The notes: a model not told the origin generated them from the sequence alone. DNA of 20,143 nucleotides from an uncultured Lachnospiraceae bacterium (GCA_910587105.1 CAJUMB010000060.1:1-20143); one strand, 5' to 3'. Shown: positions 1-7,980, counted from the first letter of the stretch. Numbers and translations are program-made.

Positions 1-110
1 TTTGTGCCAGATGAAGGGCGCATAGCGGGCTATGTAACCTGAATTTGGCACAAATATCACGCAAAGTGGGGCGTGCAGATGGCAGGAATGATTTTTCAGA
101 CACGCTCTAG
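1..110 (-). repeat. Dispersed repeat, copy A (cut by window edge)
   Basis: Bases 1-9 (TTTGTGCCA) and 46-54 (TGGCACAAA) are a perfect inverted repeat, with an inner stem CATAGC/GCTATG at 21-34. Read on the minus strand from 110, the sequence begins CTAGAGCGTGTCTGAAAA and continues into TGCCATCTG. The same core recurs, without gaps, at 17356-17389 and in shorter form at 11036-11064. It is therefore a member of a dispersed non-coding repeat family. The left end may continue beyond base 1. Function is unknown; a folded RNA or a non-autonomous mobile repeat are both possible. Confidence 0.6.
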
Positions 111-215
111 TATTTCCTCCCTGCTATTGACAATATTACTTTAAACTATGACGCAGCGTGAATGTCAGCAGTTTTTTCTTTTTTGATTTGCAAAATAAAT
201 ATTTGCATTTTCCAT

Positions 216-244
216 TTGACAATTGTATGCGAATCGAGTATAAT
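216..244 (+). promoter_or_regulatory. Consensus sigma-A promoter of the 91-aa coiled-coil gene
   Basis: TTGACA (216-221), a 17-nt spacer, and TATAAT (239-244): a perfect match to the housekeeping consensus at the ideal spacing. Transcription should start near base 251, giving a leader of about 65 nt before the ATG at 317. Confidence 0.9.
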
Positions 245-316
245 GTGATTACTCAATCCAACTTCACACTTTACATACCACCAGGAACGTCCTATTACAA
301 TAAGGAAGTGATAATC

Positions 317-592
317 ATGGCATTGACCGGAGAAGATTTAGCGGAAATCTCTAAATTATTGGATGTGAAATTTGAGTCAGAACTGGCTCCCATAAAAAAG
401 GACATCAAAAACATCAAACTGCATCTCGAACTGGAAACCGATAAAAAAATCCAGCTTTTAGCAGAAAATTACGTTCCGGCAGCTTCCCGTTTTGAAGAAG
501 CCTCATGTAAGATTAATTCCATGCAGTCTGACATCAATCTTCTGAAAAAAATAGTCACAGAACATTCAGAAAAAATCAGAAAATTAGCATAG
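317..592 (+). CDS. Small predicted coiled-coil protein, unknown function (91 aa)
   Basis: A 91-residue hydrophilic protein starting MALTGEDLAEISKLL. The reading frame stays open upstream to an ATG at 158, but the consensus promoter at 216-244 lies inside that extension. The ATG at 317, preceded by AAGGAAGTG at 302-310, is therefore the right start. The sequence is rich in Glu, Lys, Ile and Leu with heptad-like spacing (for example INLLKKIVTEHSEKI near the C-terminus), suggesting a helical or coiled-coil protein. No signal peptide, membrane segment or catalytic motif is visible. I do not recognise a named family. The perfect promoter suggests high constitutive transcription, out of proportion to such a small hypothetical protein. 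It appears monocistronic. Confidence 0.8.
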   Translation: MALTGEDLAEISKLLDVKFESELAPIKKDIKNIKLHLELETDKKIQLLAENYVPAASRFEEASCKINSMQSDINLLKKIVTEHSEKIRKLA

Positions 593-766
593 TTTTTGAA
601 TCTTTCATAAAATGTAAAGCTGTGAAGTTCTCTTATATGTGTCTCATAATCTCGTTTACTGTTTGAAATTTCGTTTTTTCACAGTTCCCTATTATAGAAT
701 ATCCGGTTTTAAATAGCAAATTTCATTTTATGCTGATGCGCGTTTAAAAATTTACGAGGAAAAATC

Positions 767-1732
767 ATGACAAACAGAGAAAAACTTCCAGCCAGCAGGC
801 TGCTGCCGCTGATTTGTATCATTGTACTATCCTTAACGGCCTGCAGAGCTAAAGAACTCAGAAACAGTACACTGAAAAAGGATTCTTACACCGTGGGAGT
901 CGTGACAAAGTCAAGTACCAGTGAGTACTGGATGACAGTACAGCGGGGTATGGAGGCTGCTGCTGAGGAATTGGAAATGGATCTTATTTTTTTATCCCCC
1001 GATTCCGAAACGAACGAAGAAGCCCAGGTAAAGATGGTGCGGACACTGCTCAAAAGGAACGTAGATGTCATCGCTGTCTCCCCCATTGATTCTTACGAAA
1101 AGCCCGAATACTATGATATGGCCAGGGAAAAAGGGATTCCCATTGTCTCTTATGATACAGGTTTTTCCGGACTGGAAGTTCCCTATATAGGAATCGACAA
1201 TGAACAGGCAGGCCGCAAACTGGCACAGTATCTGGCAGAAGAAATGAACCACGAAGGAGAAGTGGGAATTGTCAGCGGCAGCCTGAAACAGATGAGCCAC
1301 CGTCAGAGACTGGAGGGGTTCCTGGCATACATGGACACAGAACCTAAAATCCGTGTGGCCTTCACAGAGAGCGGATACAGCAATCTGCGCATGACAGAAA
1401 AGAAAGTCCGAAAAATCCGCAGAGAATACCCTTTGGTACAAGGGATTATGGCAACCAGCGCAGTGACAGCAATTGGAATCACAGAAAGCATCCCAAAAGA
1501 TCAGGTTAAAATCGTATCAATCGATATACAGGAAGATGCCATAGACGCTGTCCGTGACGGAACCATAGCTGCTCTGATCGCACAGTCCGGATATGAAATC
1601 GGCTGCCAAACCATTCAATATATCCATAAGATTTTAACTGGAAACGCAGAAAATTCCGATCAAATTCTGGATGCAGAACTTTTGACAGAACAAAATATAG
1701 AAACTTATAAAGACAGGAGCCCTCAGGAATGA
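767..1732 (+). CDS. Substrate-binding lipoprotein (Peripla_BP_4, sugar-type), sensory partner of the kinase
   Basis: A 321-aa protein with a lipoprotein signal peptide: basic N-terminus, hydrophobic stretch and the lipobox LTAC, with lipidated Cys at residue 26. The mature part has the type I periplasmic-binding fold of ribose/xylose-type proteins, visible in GVVTKSSTSEYWMTVQRGME, DVIAVSPID, GIPIVSYDTGF and YIGIDNEQAGRKLAQYL. The start is supported by GAGGAAAAATC before the ATG. The stop overlaps the start of the histidine kinase gene by 4 bp (ATGA), and no ABC permease or ATPase is nearby. Its likely job is therefore to present a bound ligand to the kinase sensor domain rather than feed an importer. 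This resembles the known XylFII-LytS xylose-sensing pairs of clostridia. The ligand cannot be read from the sequence; a sugar is the best guess from the family. Confidence 0.85.
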   Translation: MTNREKLPASRLLPLICIIVLSLTACRAKELRNSTLKKDSYTVGVVTKSSTSEYWMTVQRGMEAAAEELEMDLIFLSPDSETNEEAQVKMVRTLLKRNVDVIAVSPIDSYEKPEYYDMAREKGIPIVSYDTGFSGLEVPYIGIDNEQAGRKLAQYLAEEMNHEGEVGIVSGSLKQMSHRQRLEGFLAYMDTEPKIRVAFTESGYSNLRMTEKKVRKIRREYPLVQGIMATSAVTAIGITESIPKDQVKIVSIDIQEDAIDAVRDGTIAALIAQSGYEIGCQTIQYIHKILTGNAENSDQILDAELLTEQNIETYKDRSPQE

Positions 1733-3453
1733 AAAGTATCCGAAGCAAAGTATTCACTGCCATTTTACTGATTACCTTGTTTACATCATTGGCGGTAACC
1801 TTCCTCTTTTACCGCAAATCCGCACGGATGATTGAGGAAAATTACAGTAGTACACTTCATTCTAAAAATGTACGCACTGTGGAAAACCTGGATGAAATGC
1901 TGCGGAATATCTATCATATTAACATCAATGCTTCCTGCAGTCCACAGCTGCGGACAGACCTGCAGGCGTACCTCTCACATCCAGACGACGCTATCCTGGA
2001 ACACTGTTCTGAACAGTTAAAAATTTTCAGCAGACAAAATACTTCCATCAGCTCCATCTACCTTTTGATCCCAGAATACCGGGCTTTAGCTGCATCTGAA
2101 GATTACCCTGCCTGCAAAAAAGACATTGACGAAGCTGATATCCAAGCAGTCATCCAGACATCTGACAAAAATGCAGGCCCAGTACTGCTGGACGACCTGG
2201 CACATGAAGATTCTGTTACTCTTTCCTTTGTGGAGACTGTCACAGACAAAAACCAAAATACAATCGGATACATTTTGTCCAATATAGATACACATTCCCT
2301 GTATTACCATTACATAGCCGGAATTGATGATGGTATGGTGAAGGAAGCCGTTCTGCTGAATCGGGAAAACAGAGTGATCGCCTCACTGGAACAATCCCCG
2401 GTTGGAAATCTCTACGTCAGAGCAGAAACATACCAGCCATGGATGGCAGAAAAAGAGCGGACCGGAATTGACAGGGAAAACTTGTACAGCTTCTGTGAAG
2501 CCCCATTTTCCCAATGCCGCCTGTTTATCATCGCGGAAAAATCAGCTGTATTGGAAAATCTGATAGAAACCCGGAGATATTTTTTCGGAGTCCTGATCAT
2601 TTTTCTGATTTTGTCACTGCTCCCTGCCTCCTATCTTACCAACGCCATCTACAGACCCCTGGGCCGGCTTACCTGTGCTATGCATAAAGTTTCCCAGGGT
2701 GACCTGGATACCCGGGCAGAAATTGTCTCAAAAGACGAGATTGGCAGCCTGGCAGCCGATTTTAACCAGATGCTCTTCCGGATTCAAGAACTGATCCACC
2801 AGCTTCTCCAGGAAGAAACGCAGCGCAAAGATGCTGAACTGGAAGCACTCCAGTACCAGATCACGCCCCATTTTATGTATAACACATTAAATGCAATCAA
2901 ATGTTCCGCCATCCTGAAAGGTGAACAGGAACTGGGACAGATAATCGGAGGGTTCATTGAACTGCTCCAGGCATGCATCAATAAAAAAGGTGCCTTTTTA
3001 ACTGTGGCAGAAGATATCCACATCCTGGAAAACTATATCCGCCTCCAGGAATTCCGATATGGCAGCCATTTCCATGTGCAGTACCAGATTGCCCCTGAGA
3101 CAAGAGAGTGCCTGATTCCCAGACTTGTACTGCAGCCACTGGTGGAAAATGCGCTTCTTCACGGCATTGATATCAAAAACAAGGACAGCCGGCTGGACAT
3201 CATTTCTGAAACCGCTGACGGCATCCTCTATTTAAAAGTAAAAGACAACGGAAGGGGTATGACCAAGGAACAAATTGATACCCTGCTCAACAGCAAAGCC
3301 CCCAAGACAAAAGGATTAACAGCAGTGGGAATTCCCAATGTACGGGACAGGCTGAGATTATATTACGGTGACCGCGCAGGAATTACATATGAAAGCGGTA
3401 AAGATGGGACAACAGCAGTCATCTGTCTCCCCCTGTCCCGTTCCGAATTCTAA
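1729..3453 (+). CDS. Sensor histidine kinase, YesM/LytS type
   Basis: A 574-aa membrane kinase. A first membrane segment lies near residues 8-27, then an extracellular sensor region of about 250 residues, a second membrane segment near 284-304, and a HAMP linker (305-357, with QGDLDTRAEIVSKDEIGSLA). The His_kinase domain carries the phosphoacceptor in QITPHFMYNTLNAIK (His381). The ATPase domain has the N box (VENALLHG, Asn474) and G box (DNGRGM, Asp506). This is the standard YesM architecture, whose partner is an AraC-type response regulator, encoded here at 5383-6978. The start overlaps the stop of the binding-protein gene, so the two are translationally coupled and probably interact at the cell surface. 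The transporter gene sits between kinase and regulator, an arrangement that ties them into one locus. Confidence 0.93.
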   Translation: MKSIRSKVFTAILLITLFTSLAVTFLFYRKSARMIEENYSSTLHSKNVRTVENLDEMLRNIYHININASCSPQLRTDLQAYLSHPDDAILEHCSEQLKIFSRQNTSISSIYLLIPEYRALAASEDYPACKKDIDEADIQAVIQTSDKNAGPVLLDDLAHEDSVTLSFVETVTDKNQNTIGYILSNIDTHSLYYHYIAGIDDGMVKEAVLLNRENRVIASLEQSPVGNLYVRAETYQPWMAEKERTGIDRENLYSFCEAPFSQCRLFIIAEKSAVLENLIETRRYFFGVLIIFLILSLLPASYLTNAIYRPLGRLTCAMHKVSQGDLDTRAEIVSKDEIGSLAADFNQMLFRIQELIHQLLQEETQRKDAELEALQYQITPHFMYNTLNAIKCSAILKGEQELGQIIGGFIELLQACINKKGAFLTVAEDIHILENYIRLQEFRYGSHFHVQYQIAPETRECLIPRLVLQPLVENALLHGIDIKNKDSRLDIISETADGILYLKVKDNGRGMTKEQIDTLLNSKAPKTKGLTAVGIPNVRDRLRLYYGDRAGITYESGKDGTTAVICLPLSRSEF

Positions 3454-3518
3454 GCGGCAGATAATTTGTGCCGGTTATTCCTGAATGATTCCCAAAAATA
3501 ATACAACTTTGATAAGCC

Positions 3519-3552
3519 CTGTCGAATCCTGTCAAAATAAAAAACTGTCAAA
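3519..3552 (+). promoter_or_regulatory. Three CTGTCRAA direct repeats, candidate response-regulator sites
   Basis: CTGTCGAA (3519-3526), CTGTCAAA (3529-3536) and CTGTCAAA (3545-3552) lie 40-75 nt upstream of the -10 box of the symporter gene, starting at intervals of 10 and 16 nt. AraC-type activators commonly bind direct repeats upstream of weak -35 regions. Assignment to the regulator at 5383-6978 is inference. Confidence 0.5.
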
Positions 3553-3592
3553 CCTAAAGAAAATACCCTCTCCAGAGAAAAGCTCCTTTTTG

Positions 3593-3598
3593 TATAAT
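3593..3598 (+). promoter_or_regulatory. -10 box of the symporter promoter, poor -35
   Basis: TATAAT at 3593-3598 with no recognisable -35 at 17 nt spacing (CTCCAG at 3570-3575). The leader would be about 25 nt, ending in the ribosome site AGAAAGGAGA before the ATG at 3631. The pattern fits an activator-dependent promoter. Confidence 0.6.
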
Positions 3599-3630
3599 AT
3601 GACTATAAATACAGAAAGGAGATTCAAATT

Positions 3631-5268
3631 ATGTGGTTAACTGTAATTGAGTTCGTCTTATTTACAGTATTTGTAGCAATCCTTTCCTGGTACAAAACAA
3701 GAAATGAAGACTTATCTTCCAAGGAAGGATATTTTCTGGCAGGGCGGGGGCTTCCGGGCATTGTCATCGCCGGCTCTTTGATGATGACCAATCTGTCAGC
3801 AGAACAGTTGGTAGGTACAAATGGACAGGCGTTTTCCGGCTCCATGAGCACTATGGCATGGGAGGCCACCTCCGGTTTTGCACTGCTGGTTCTTGCTTTT
3901 GTGATTCTTCCCCGTTTCTTAAAAGGAGGCGTGGCAACCATCCCGGAATTTTATCAAATGCGTTATGATACCTTTACCATGCGGATGTTCTCCTGCATGT
4001 TCTTAATTGCCTATGTGGTTACCATGCTGCCGACGATTCTGTATTCCGGCTCTGTGGCCCTTGTGAAAATTTTTAACGTGGAGGAGATCTTTGGTATCAA
4101 TTATTTCTGGGCAATTCTGATTGTCTGTTTTTCTACTGGTATCATCGGTATGGCATACTCTGTATTCGGAGGCTTGAAAGCAGTGGCCTATTCAGATACC
4201 ATCAACGGTGTGGGCCTGATCATCGGCGGTTTTGCCGTACCCATCCTGGGCATCCTTGCCCTTGGAAAACTGGCTGGAGGCGACGGCAGTTTCGGAGCCG
4301 GTCTGCACTACCTGCTGACCAGCACACCGGAAAAAATGAATGCATGGGCTCCCCCCACATCAGTGGCTCCGTATGTGCCATGGCCCTTGCTGTTTACGGG
4401 CATGTTCGTGAATAACATGTTTTACTGGGCTACTAACCAGTCCATCATCCAGCGTTCTCTTGGCGGAAAAAACCTTGCAGAAGCACAAAAAGGTGCCATC
4501 TGGGCAGGATTCTTCAAATGCCTGGACGTATTTGTAATCGTTCTCCCGGGGATTATCGCCTACCAGCTGCTGACTGCCCAAGGTTCCATTGATACTTCTG
4601 TAGGTTCCGCCGGCGACCAGGCATATCCCCTGCTGGTGATGGAAGTAATGCCCACAATAATCATGGGATTTTTCGCGGCAGTTATGTTCGGTGCGATCCT
4701 GTCCTCTTTTAACTCTGTGCTGAATTCCTCATCCACAATTTTTGCGCTGGATTTCTGGCAGCCCATTTGGGGAAAAGATGCAGATGCGGAAAAAGCCGTG
4801 AAAGTAGGGAAAAATTTTGGTCTGATTGTCGGTATGGTAGCAATCATCATATCACCTTTTGTCATGTACTTTGGCACAGGCATTATGAACTTTATCAACG
4901 AATGCTGGGGCTTCTTCTCCATGCCCATTCTACTTGCCGTACTATTCGGCCTGCTGAGCAAAAAAGCACCGTCCATCGCACCAAAAATTACTGTCCCTGT
5001 ACATATTGTAATCTATGGTGCTACCAAAGTGATTCCATTTTGTCAGAAATGGCATTACCTATACTGGGTGTTCCTGTGTTTTGTCATTGAATCTTTGATT
5101 TATCTGGCCTGCATTAAAATATGCCCCCGTGAGGCTGAATGGGAAATGCCGGATGCAAAAGTTATGGATATGACACCATGGAAAACCGGAAAGCTGTGGG
5201 CCGGGGTAGGTGTTGCAGTAATTATTGTCATGTATGTGATCTGCTCACCTCTGGTTCTGGGCGCTTGA
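3631..5268 (+). CDS. Sodium:solute symporter (SSS family, YidK-like)
   Basis: A 545-aa integral membrane protein with many hydrophobic segments, as expected for the 12-15 helix SSS/SLC5 fold. Family landmarks include GYFLAGRGLPGIVIAGSLMM and NLSAEQLVGTNGQA near the N-terminus, FYWATNQSIIQRSLG in the middle, and SSFNSVLNSSSTIFALD later. The overall text, including the late MDMTPWKTGKLW segment, resembles E. coli YidK as I remember it. It would import a small organic solute, probably a sugar or related compound, driven by the sodium gradient. It lies between the kinase and the response regulator and is the obvious target of that system. The substrate is not identifiable from sequence. A strong AAAGGAG site precedes the ATG. 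Confidence 0.9.
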   Translation: MWLTVIEFVLFTVFVAILSWYKTRNEDLSSKEGYFLAGRGLPGIVIAGSLMMTNLSAEQLVGTNGQAFSGSMSTMAWEATSGFALLVLAFVILPRFLKGGVATIPEFYQMRYDTFTMRMFSCMFLIAYVVTMLPTILYSGSVALVKIFNVEEIFGINYFWAILIVCFSTGIIGMAYSVFGGLKAVAYSDTINGVGLIIGGFAVPILGILALGKLAGGDGSFGAGLHYLLTSTPEKMNAWAPPTSVAPYVPWPLLFTGMFVNNMFYWATNQSIIQRSLGGKNLAEAQKGAIWAGFFKCLDVFVIVLPGIIAYQLLTAQGSIDTSVGSAGDQAYPLLVMEVMPTIIMGFFAAVMFGAILSSFNSVLNSSSTIFALDFWQPIWGKDADAEKAVKVGKNFGLIVGMVAIIISPFVMYFGTGIMNFINECWGFFSMPILLAVLFGLLSKKAPSIAPKITVPVHIVIYGATKVIPFCQKWHYLYWVFLCFVIESLIYLACIKICPREAEWEMPDAKVMDMTPWKTGKLWAGVGVAVIIVMYVICSPLVLGA

Positions 5269-5295
5269 AAGCCGCCTTTTTAGCACCACTGTATC

Positions 5296-5324
5296 TTGTA
5301 CGGTTTTGAAGATTATGCTATGAT
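5296..5324 (+). promoter_or_regulatory. Promoter of the response regulator gene
   Basis: TTGTAC (5296-5301), 17-nt spacer, TATGAT (5319-5324), with an extended -10 TG at 5316-5317. It starts 27 nt after the symporter stop, so the regulator can be made independently of the transporter. Confidence 0.7.
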
Positions 5325-5382
5325 GTCCCCATGAACAAACACAATGAGAGGGGGCTCAATCCATATGCCCGAGGAAACGGAA

Positions 5383-6978
5383 ATGATTCAGACTATTATT
5401 GTAGATGATGACTTTCTGGTACGCAGCTATCTGAAGCAGCTGAATGCATGGGAAAAAGCCGGATATCAAATCACCGCTGATGCACGGGACGGGGAAGAAG
5501 CTCTGGAAATTGCAGACCGGTTGAAACCAGATGTGATTTTCACAGATATCTCCATGCCCCTTCTAAACGGCATCGAATTCATTCAGAAAATACGCGAAAA
5601 AAATAAAACCGTCTATATCGCCGTGCTCAGCTGCCACGATGATTTCGAATATGTAAAAGAAGCCATGAGACAGGGTGCCGACGAATACGTACTAAAACAT
5701 TCCCTGGATGAAGACAGCCTATACGAAATGCTGCTGGCCATCCGCAGACAACTGCAAAGCCGAAAGGAAAAGGCAAAAGAAGATGACCACACACAGCGCC
5801 TCATTGAAATGGGCCGGCATTCTCTGAAATATTATTATTTCAACAGACTATTGGCGGGAAACCTTTGCCCCGAAGAGAGAGAACAGCGTAGAAAAGAAGC
5901 CGGTATCCAGGGAAAATACATAAACAGCGCTGTAATCAATCTATTGATTCCAAAATGGACAGAATTGAAAAACAGCCTCTCTGAAATGGAATTAGAACAA
6001 TACAGCCAGGACTTTCTGCAAAAGCTGGCTAAAGAAGTAAAAATCCAGAAAGACAATTCCTCATATACAGAATGTATCTATCTGGGAGAAGGAATCTTCT
6101 GCTGCTTCGCAGATATGTCAGAACTTCGCCGCAGCAGTTTGATGAAACAAAAACTCACCAGCCTGGCCACAGCATGTCTTCGCTGCTGTGAGAAAGAAAT
6201 TCATTCTTTCAGTATTGGCGTGAGCAGCATTTGTTTTGGCACTGAAGGAATCCGGCAGGCATACCAACAGGCAAGGGAAATGATTAAAATCGGCTTTTAT
6301 GTGAAAAAAAGCATCTTATATTATGAAGAATACCCTGAAGCCGGGAAAACGCTTCCCCAGGAGGCTGAGTCACTCCTGAATCACGCACCGTCCTATTTGA
6401 AACATCAGCAATATGCCCTTATAAAAGAAGAATTCCAAAAGGCCATAGATGCAGCCAAAAGACAATATACCGACAGCCGGCTGCTTCTTCACTGGCTGAA
6501 ATCGCTGGACAGCCTGCTTCACGTGGAGCGCACTTCAGAACAATATGCTCAGATCGTGCAAATTGAACAGCTTATGGATATCTGCAATGAATATCAAAGC
6601 CAGTTTATCTCCATAAGAAAAGCAGCACTCCCTGAAAATACCAGTCAGGGCGTACGGCTGGCCGTTCACTATCTGCACTCCCATTACCGGGAACAAGTGG
6701 GATTGACAGAAGCGGCAGCAGCGGCAGGACTCAATTCCTCTTACTTAAGCTACATTTTTAAACAGGAACTGGGGGTTGGTTTTTCTGCTTATCTTTTAGA
6801 CTTGAGGATGAAATATGCCATGGAACTGCTGAAGAACACCAATGAGAGGATAAAAGATGTGGCGTCTATGGCAGGATTTAACGATTACCACTATTTTTCG
6901 AAAGCTTTTAAAAAGGTAACAGGGGTCAGTCCGGCCAATTATCGGAAATTATCATCTAGTATAACGAATATTAAGTAA
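5383..6978 (+). CDS. Response regulator with AraC-type DNA-binding domain (YesN type)
   Basis: A 531-aa cytoplasmic regulator. The receiver domain has the acidic pocket IIVDDD (8-10), phosphoacceptor Asp55 in IFTDISMP, and the switch residues in VLSCHD and LKHS. A middle region of about 300 residues has no strong motif, as is usual in YesN proteins. The C-terminal 100 residues are a double helix-turn-helix: GLTEAAAAAGLNSSYLSYIFKQ and ERIKDVASMAGFNDYHYFSKAFKK, ending in VSPANYRK. The start at 5383 is chosen because GAGGAA sits 6 nt upstream and the protein then begins in typical family fashion. ATGs at 5365 and 5344 are alternatives. It should be phosphorylated by the upstream kinase and activate the symporter gene. 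The last seven codons and the stop lie inside the palindromic repeat at 6956-7122, so the natural C-terminus may have been replaced. Confidence 0.92.
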   Translation: MIQTIIVDDDFLVRSYLKQLNAWEKAGYQITADARDGEEALEIADRLKPDVIFTDISMPLLNGIEFIQKIREKNKTVYIAVLSCHDDFEYVKEAMRQGADEYVLKHSLDEDSLYEMLLAIRRQLQSRKEKAKEDDHTQRLIEMGRHSLKYYYFNRLLAGNLCPEEREQRRKEAGIQGKYINSAVINLLIPKWTELKNSLSEMELEQYSQDFLQKLAKEVKIQKDNSSYTECIYLGEGIFCCFADMSELRRSSLMKQKLTSLATACLRCCEKEIHSFSIGVSSICFGTEGIRQAYQQAREMIKIGFYVKKSILYYEEYPEAGKTLPQEAESLLNHAPSYLKHQQYALIKEEFQKAIDAAKRQYTDSRLLLHWLKSLDSLLHVERTSEQYAQIVQIEQLMDICNEYQSQFISIRKAALPENTSQGVRLAVHYLHSHYREQVGLTEAAAAAGLNSSYLSYIFKQELGVGFSAYLLDLRMKYAMELLKNTNERIKDVASMAGFNDYHYFSKAFKKVTGVSPANYRKLSSSITNIK

Positions 6979-7122
6979 TTGGCAGTTTGACTTGCCTATT
7001 TTCCAGAGAGCACTACTCCCCAAGCCTCGACGTAGCCACCGCTACGCCTGCGTTTGTGAAGCAGCACTCTCAGAAAAATATTCTGCGTCAAACTATCCAA
7101 AACTTATTATTCGTTATACTAG
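6956..7122. repeat. 167-bp near-palindromic repeat overlapping the regulator stop codon
   Basis: The ends CTAGTATAACGAATA (6956-6970) and TATTCGTTATACTAG (7108-7122) are perfect inverted copies. AGTTTGAC/GTCAAACT (6984-6991, 7087-7094) continue the pairing, and the arms align without offset down to the central CGTAGC/GCTACG (7031-7036, 7041-7046). The unit would fold into one long hairpin. It has no ORF of its own that looks real. Size and structure suggest a MITE-like or REP-like element. The rest of the gap up to 7322 is AT-rich with no gene I can support. Confidence 0.8.
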
Positions 7123-7322
7123 TTAAAGTGATTCTGCGTACAGATATGACGCTTATTTGTATATATTGTATAATTTTCGTTTTGATATTTATGTTATTTT
7201 ACCAAATCCAAAAGCATTTTTCGGAAAAAACCGTCGTTTTATAACTGGATTTTCTGATTGAATCATGTTATCCTGTCACTGTTAGATTGATATTAAGAGC
7301 AGATGGATAGGAAGTGATCATA

Positions 7323-7418
7323 ATGTTGCGTAAAATATTTCAGGGACTTGTCAACGCCCGTTTTCAGGCATTGAGCAGTATGAACTATGAACTGCAGCGC
7401 CGCTGTACCACCAGATAA
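7323..7418 (+). CDS. Candidate 31-aa peptide upstream of yjbQ
   Basis: The short frame MLRKIFQGLVNARFQALSSM... runs 31 codons to a TAA at 7416-7418. It has a good ribosome site, AGGAAGTGAT at 7309-7318. The peptide is basic and could form an amphipathic helix. It ends 39 nt before the yjbQ start and could be co-transcribed with it or act as a leader. No family is recognised, and a 31-codon frame with a good Shine-Dalgarno can also occur by chance. A possible promoter upstream is TTGAAT (7258) with TTAGAT (7282). Confidence 0.4.
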   Translation: MLRKIFQGLVNARFQALSSMNYELQRRCTTR

Positions 7419-7420
7419 AG

Positions 7421-7441
7421 AAAATTGCTTTCTGCCAGATG
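7421..7441 (+). repeat. Dispersed repeat fragment, copy D
   Basis: These 21 bases are identical to 17369-17389 in the tetR leader and begin AAAATTGCTTTCTGCC. The following GAAGG... also resembles bases 12-16 of copy A. The fragment leads directly into the yjbQ ribosome site (AAGGAGG at 7442-7448). Confidence 0.6.
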
Positions 7442-7457
7442 AAGGAGGTATCCACTC

Positions 7458-7910
7458 ATGGCAGTTTATACAAAAACAAAAGATTACCACACAAAAGCTC
7501 ATATGGGCATGATCGACGTTACAAAGGATTTCCAGGCCGCAGTCACAGAAGCCTGTGAAAAGCATCATATCAGTGCCGGAATTATCACAGGTTTTACCAC
7601 CGGAGGTGTGGCCGGGCTCACAACACTTGAATTTGAACCTGGAATGGTGACGAAAGATCTAAAGGAAGCTATGGACGTTTTTTCTCCTTACCGCGATAAA
7701 GACGGCCGTGTTATCCATTATAAGCACCATGACACCTGGCACGATGACAACGGCTCCAGCCATATTAAATCTGCACTTCTCTCGCCGTTTATTACCATCC
7801 CATTTGTGGATGGCCGCATTACAATCGGACCCTGGCAGAATCTGACCTTGGTTGAATGTGATACCAGAGACCGGCATCGGGAGATTGTTTTTCAGGTTAT
7901 GGGGGAATAA
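7458..7910 (+). CDS. yjbQ: YjbQ/UPF0047 family protein (secondary thiamine-phosphate synthase family)
   Basis: A 150-aa soluble protein matching the UPF0047/YjbQ family in length and in all its hallmark blocks: TGFTTGGVAGLTTLEFEPG (45-62), the His/Asp-rich HHDTWHDDNGSSHIKSALL (90-108), PFVDGRITIGPWQ (115-127) and the C-terminal QVMGE. E. coli YjbQ has weak thiamine-phosphate synthase activity, which gave the family its name; the true cellular reaction is not settled. The conserved His/Asp residues are thought to form the active or metal site. The ribosome site AAGGAGG lies 9 nt before the ATG. The upstream flank is repeat-derived, and the nearest + strand partner is only the 31-codon candidate. 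A strong hairpin follows the stop. No thiamine genes are nearby. Confidence 0.9.
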   Translation: MAVYTKTKDYHTKAHMGMIDVTKDFQAAVTEACEKHHISAGIITGFTTGGVAGLTTLEFEPGMVTKDLKEAMDVFSPYRDKDGRVIHYKHHDTWHDDNGSSHIKSALLSPFITIPFVDGRITIGPWQNLTLVECDTRDRHREIVFQVMGE

Positions 7911-7936
7911 TCCCCACCGTAATTTCGTAAATTTTC

Positions 7937-7980
7937 GGCCTCCATTGATAAGTTATGTCCAAGACTTATGAATGGAGGCC
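7937..7980. terminator. Hairpin between convergent yjbQ and ptsI
   Basis: GGCCTCCATT (7937-7946) pairs with AATGGAGGCC (7971-7980), and ATAAGT/ACTTAT extends the stem inside. On the minus strand the stem is followed by GAAAATTT, a modest U-tract, so it probably terminates ptsI. On the plus strand the tail is poor in T. Confidence 0.7.

Noticed and set aside
158..316. N-terminal extension of the 91-aa protein from the ATG at 158
   Set aside because: The consensus promoter at 216-244 lies inside it and the ATG at 317 has the ribosome site.
3466..3475. Possible fifth copy of the dispersed repeat (AATTTGTGCC near 3470)
   Set aside because: Only about 10 bases match; too short to separate from chance.
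6987..7244. 85-codon frame after the response regulator
   Set aside because: It is read through one arm of the palindromic repeat, has no ribosome site and no protein-like composition.
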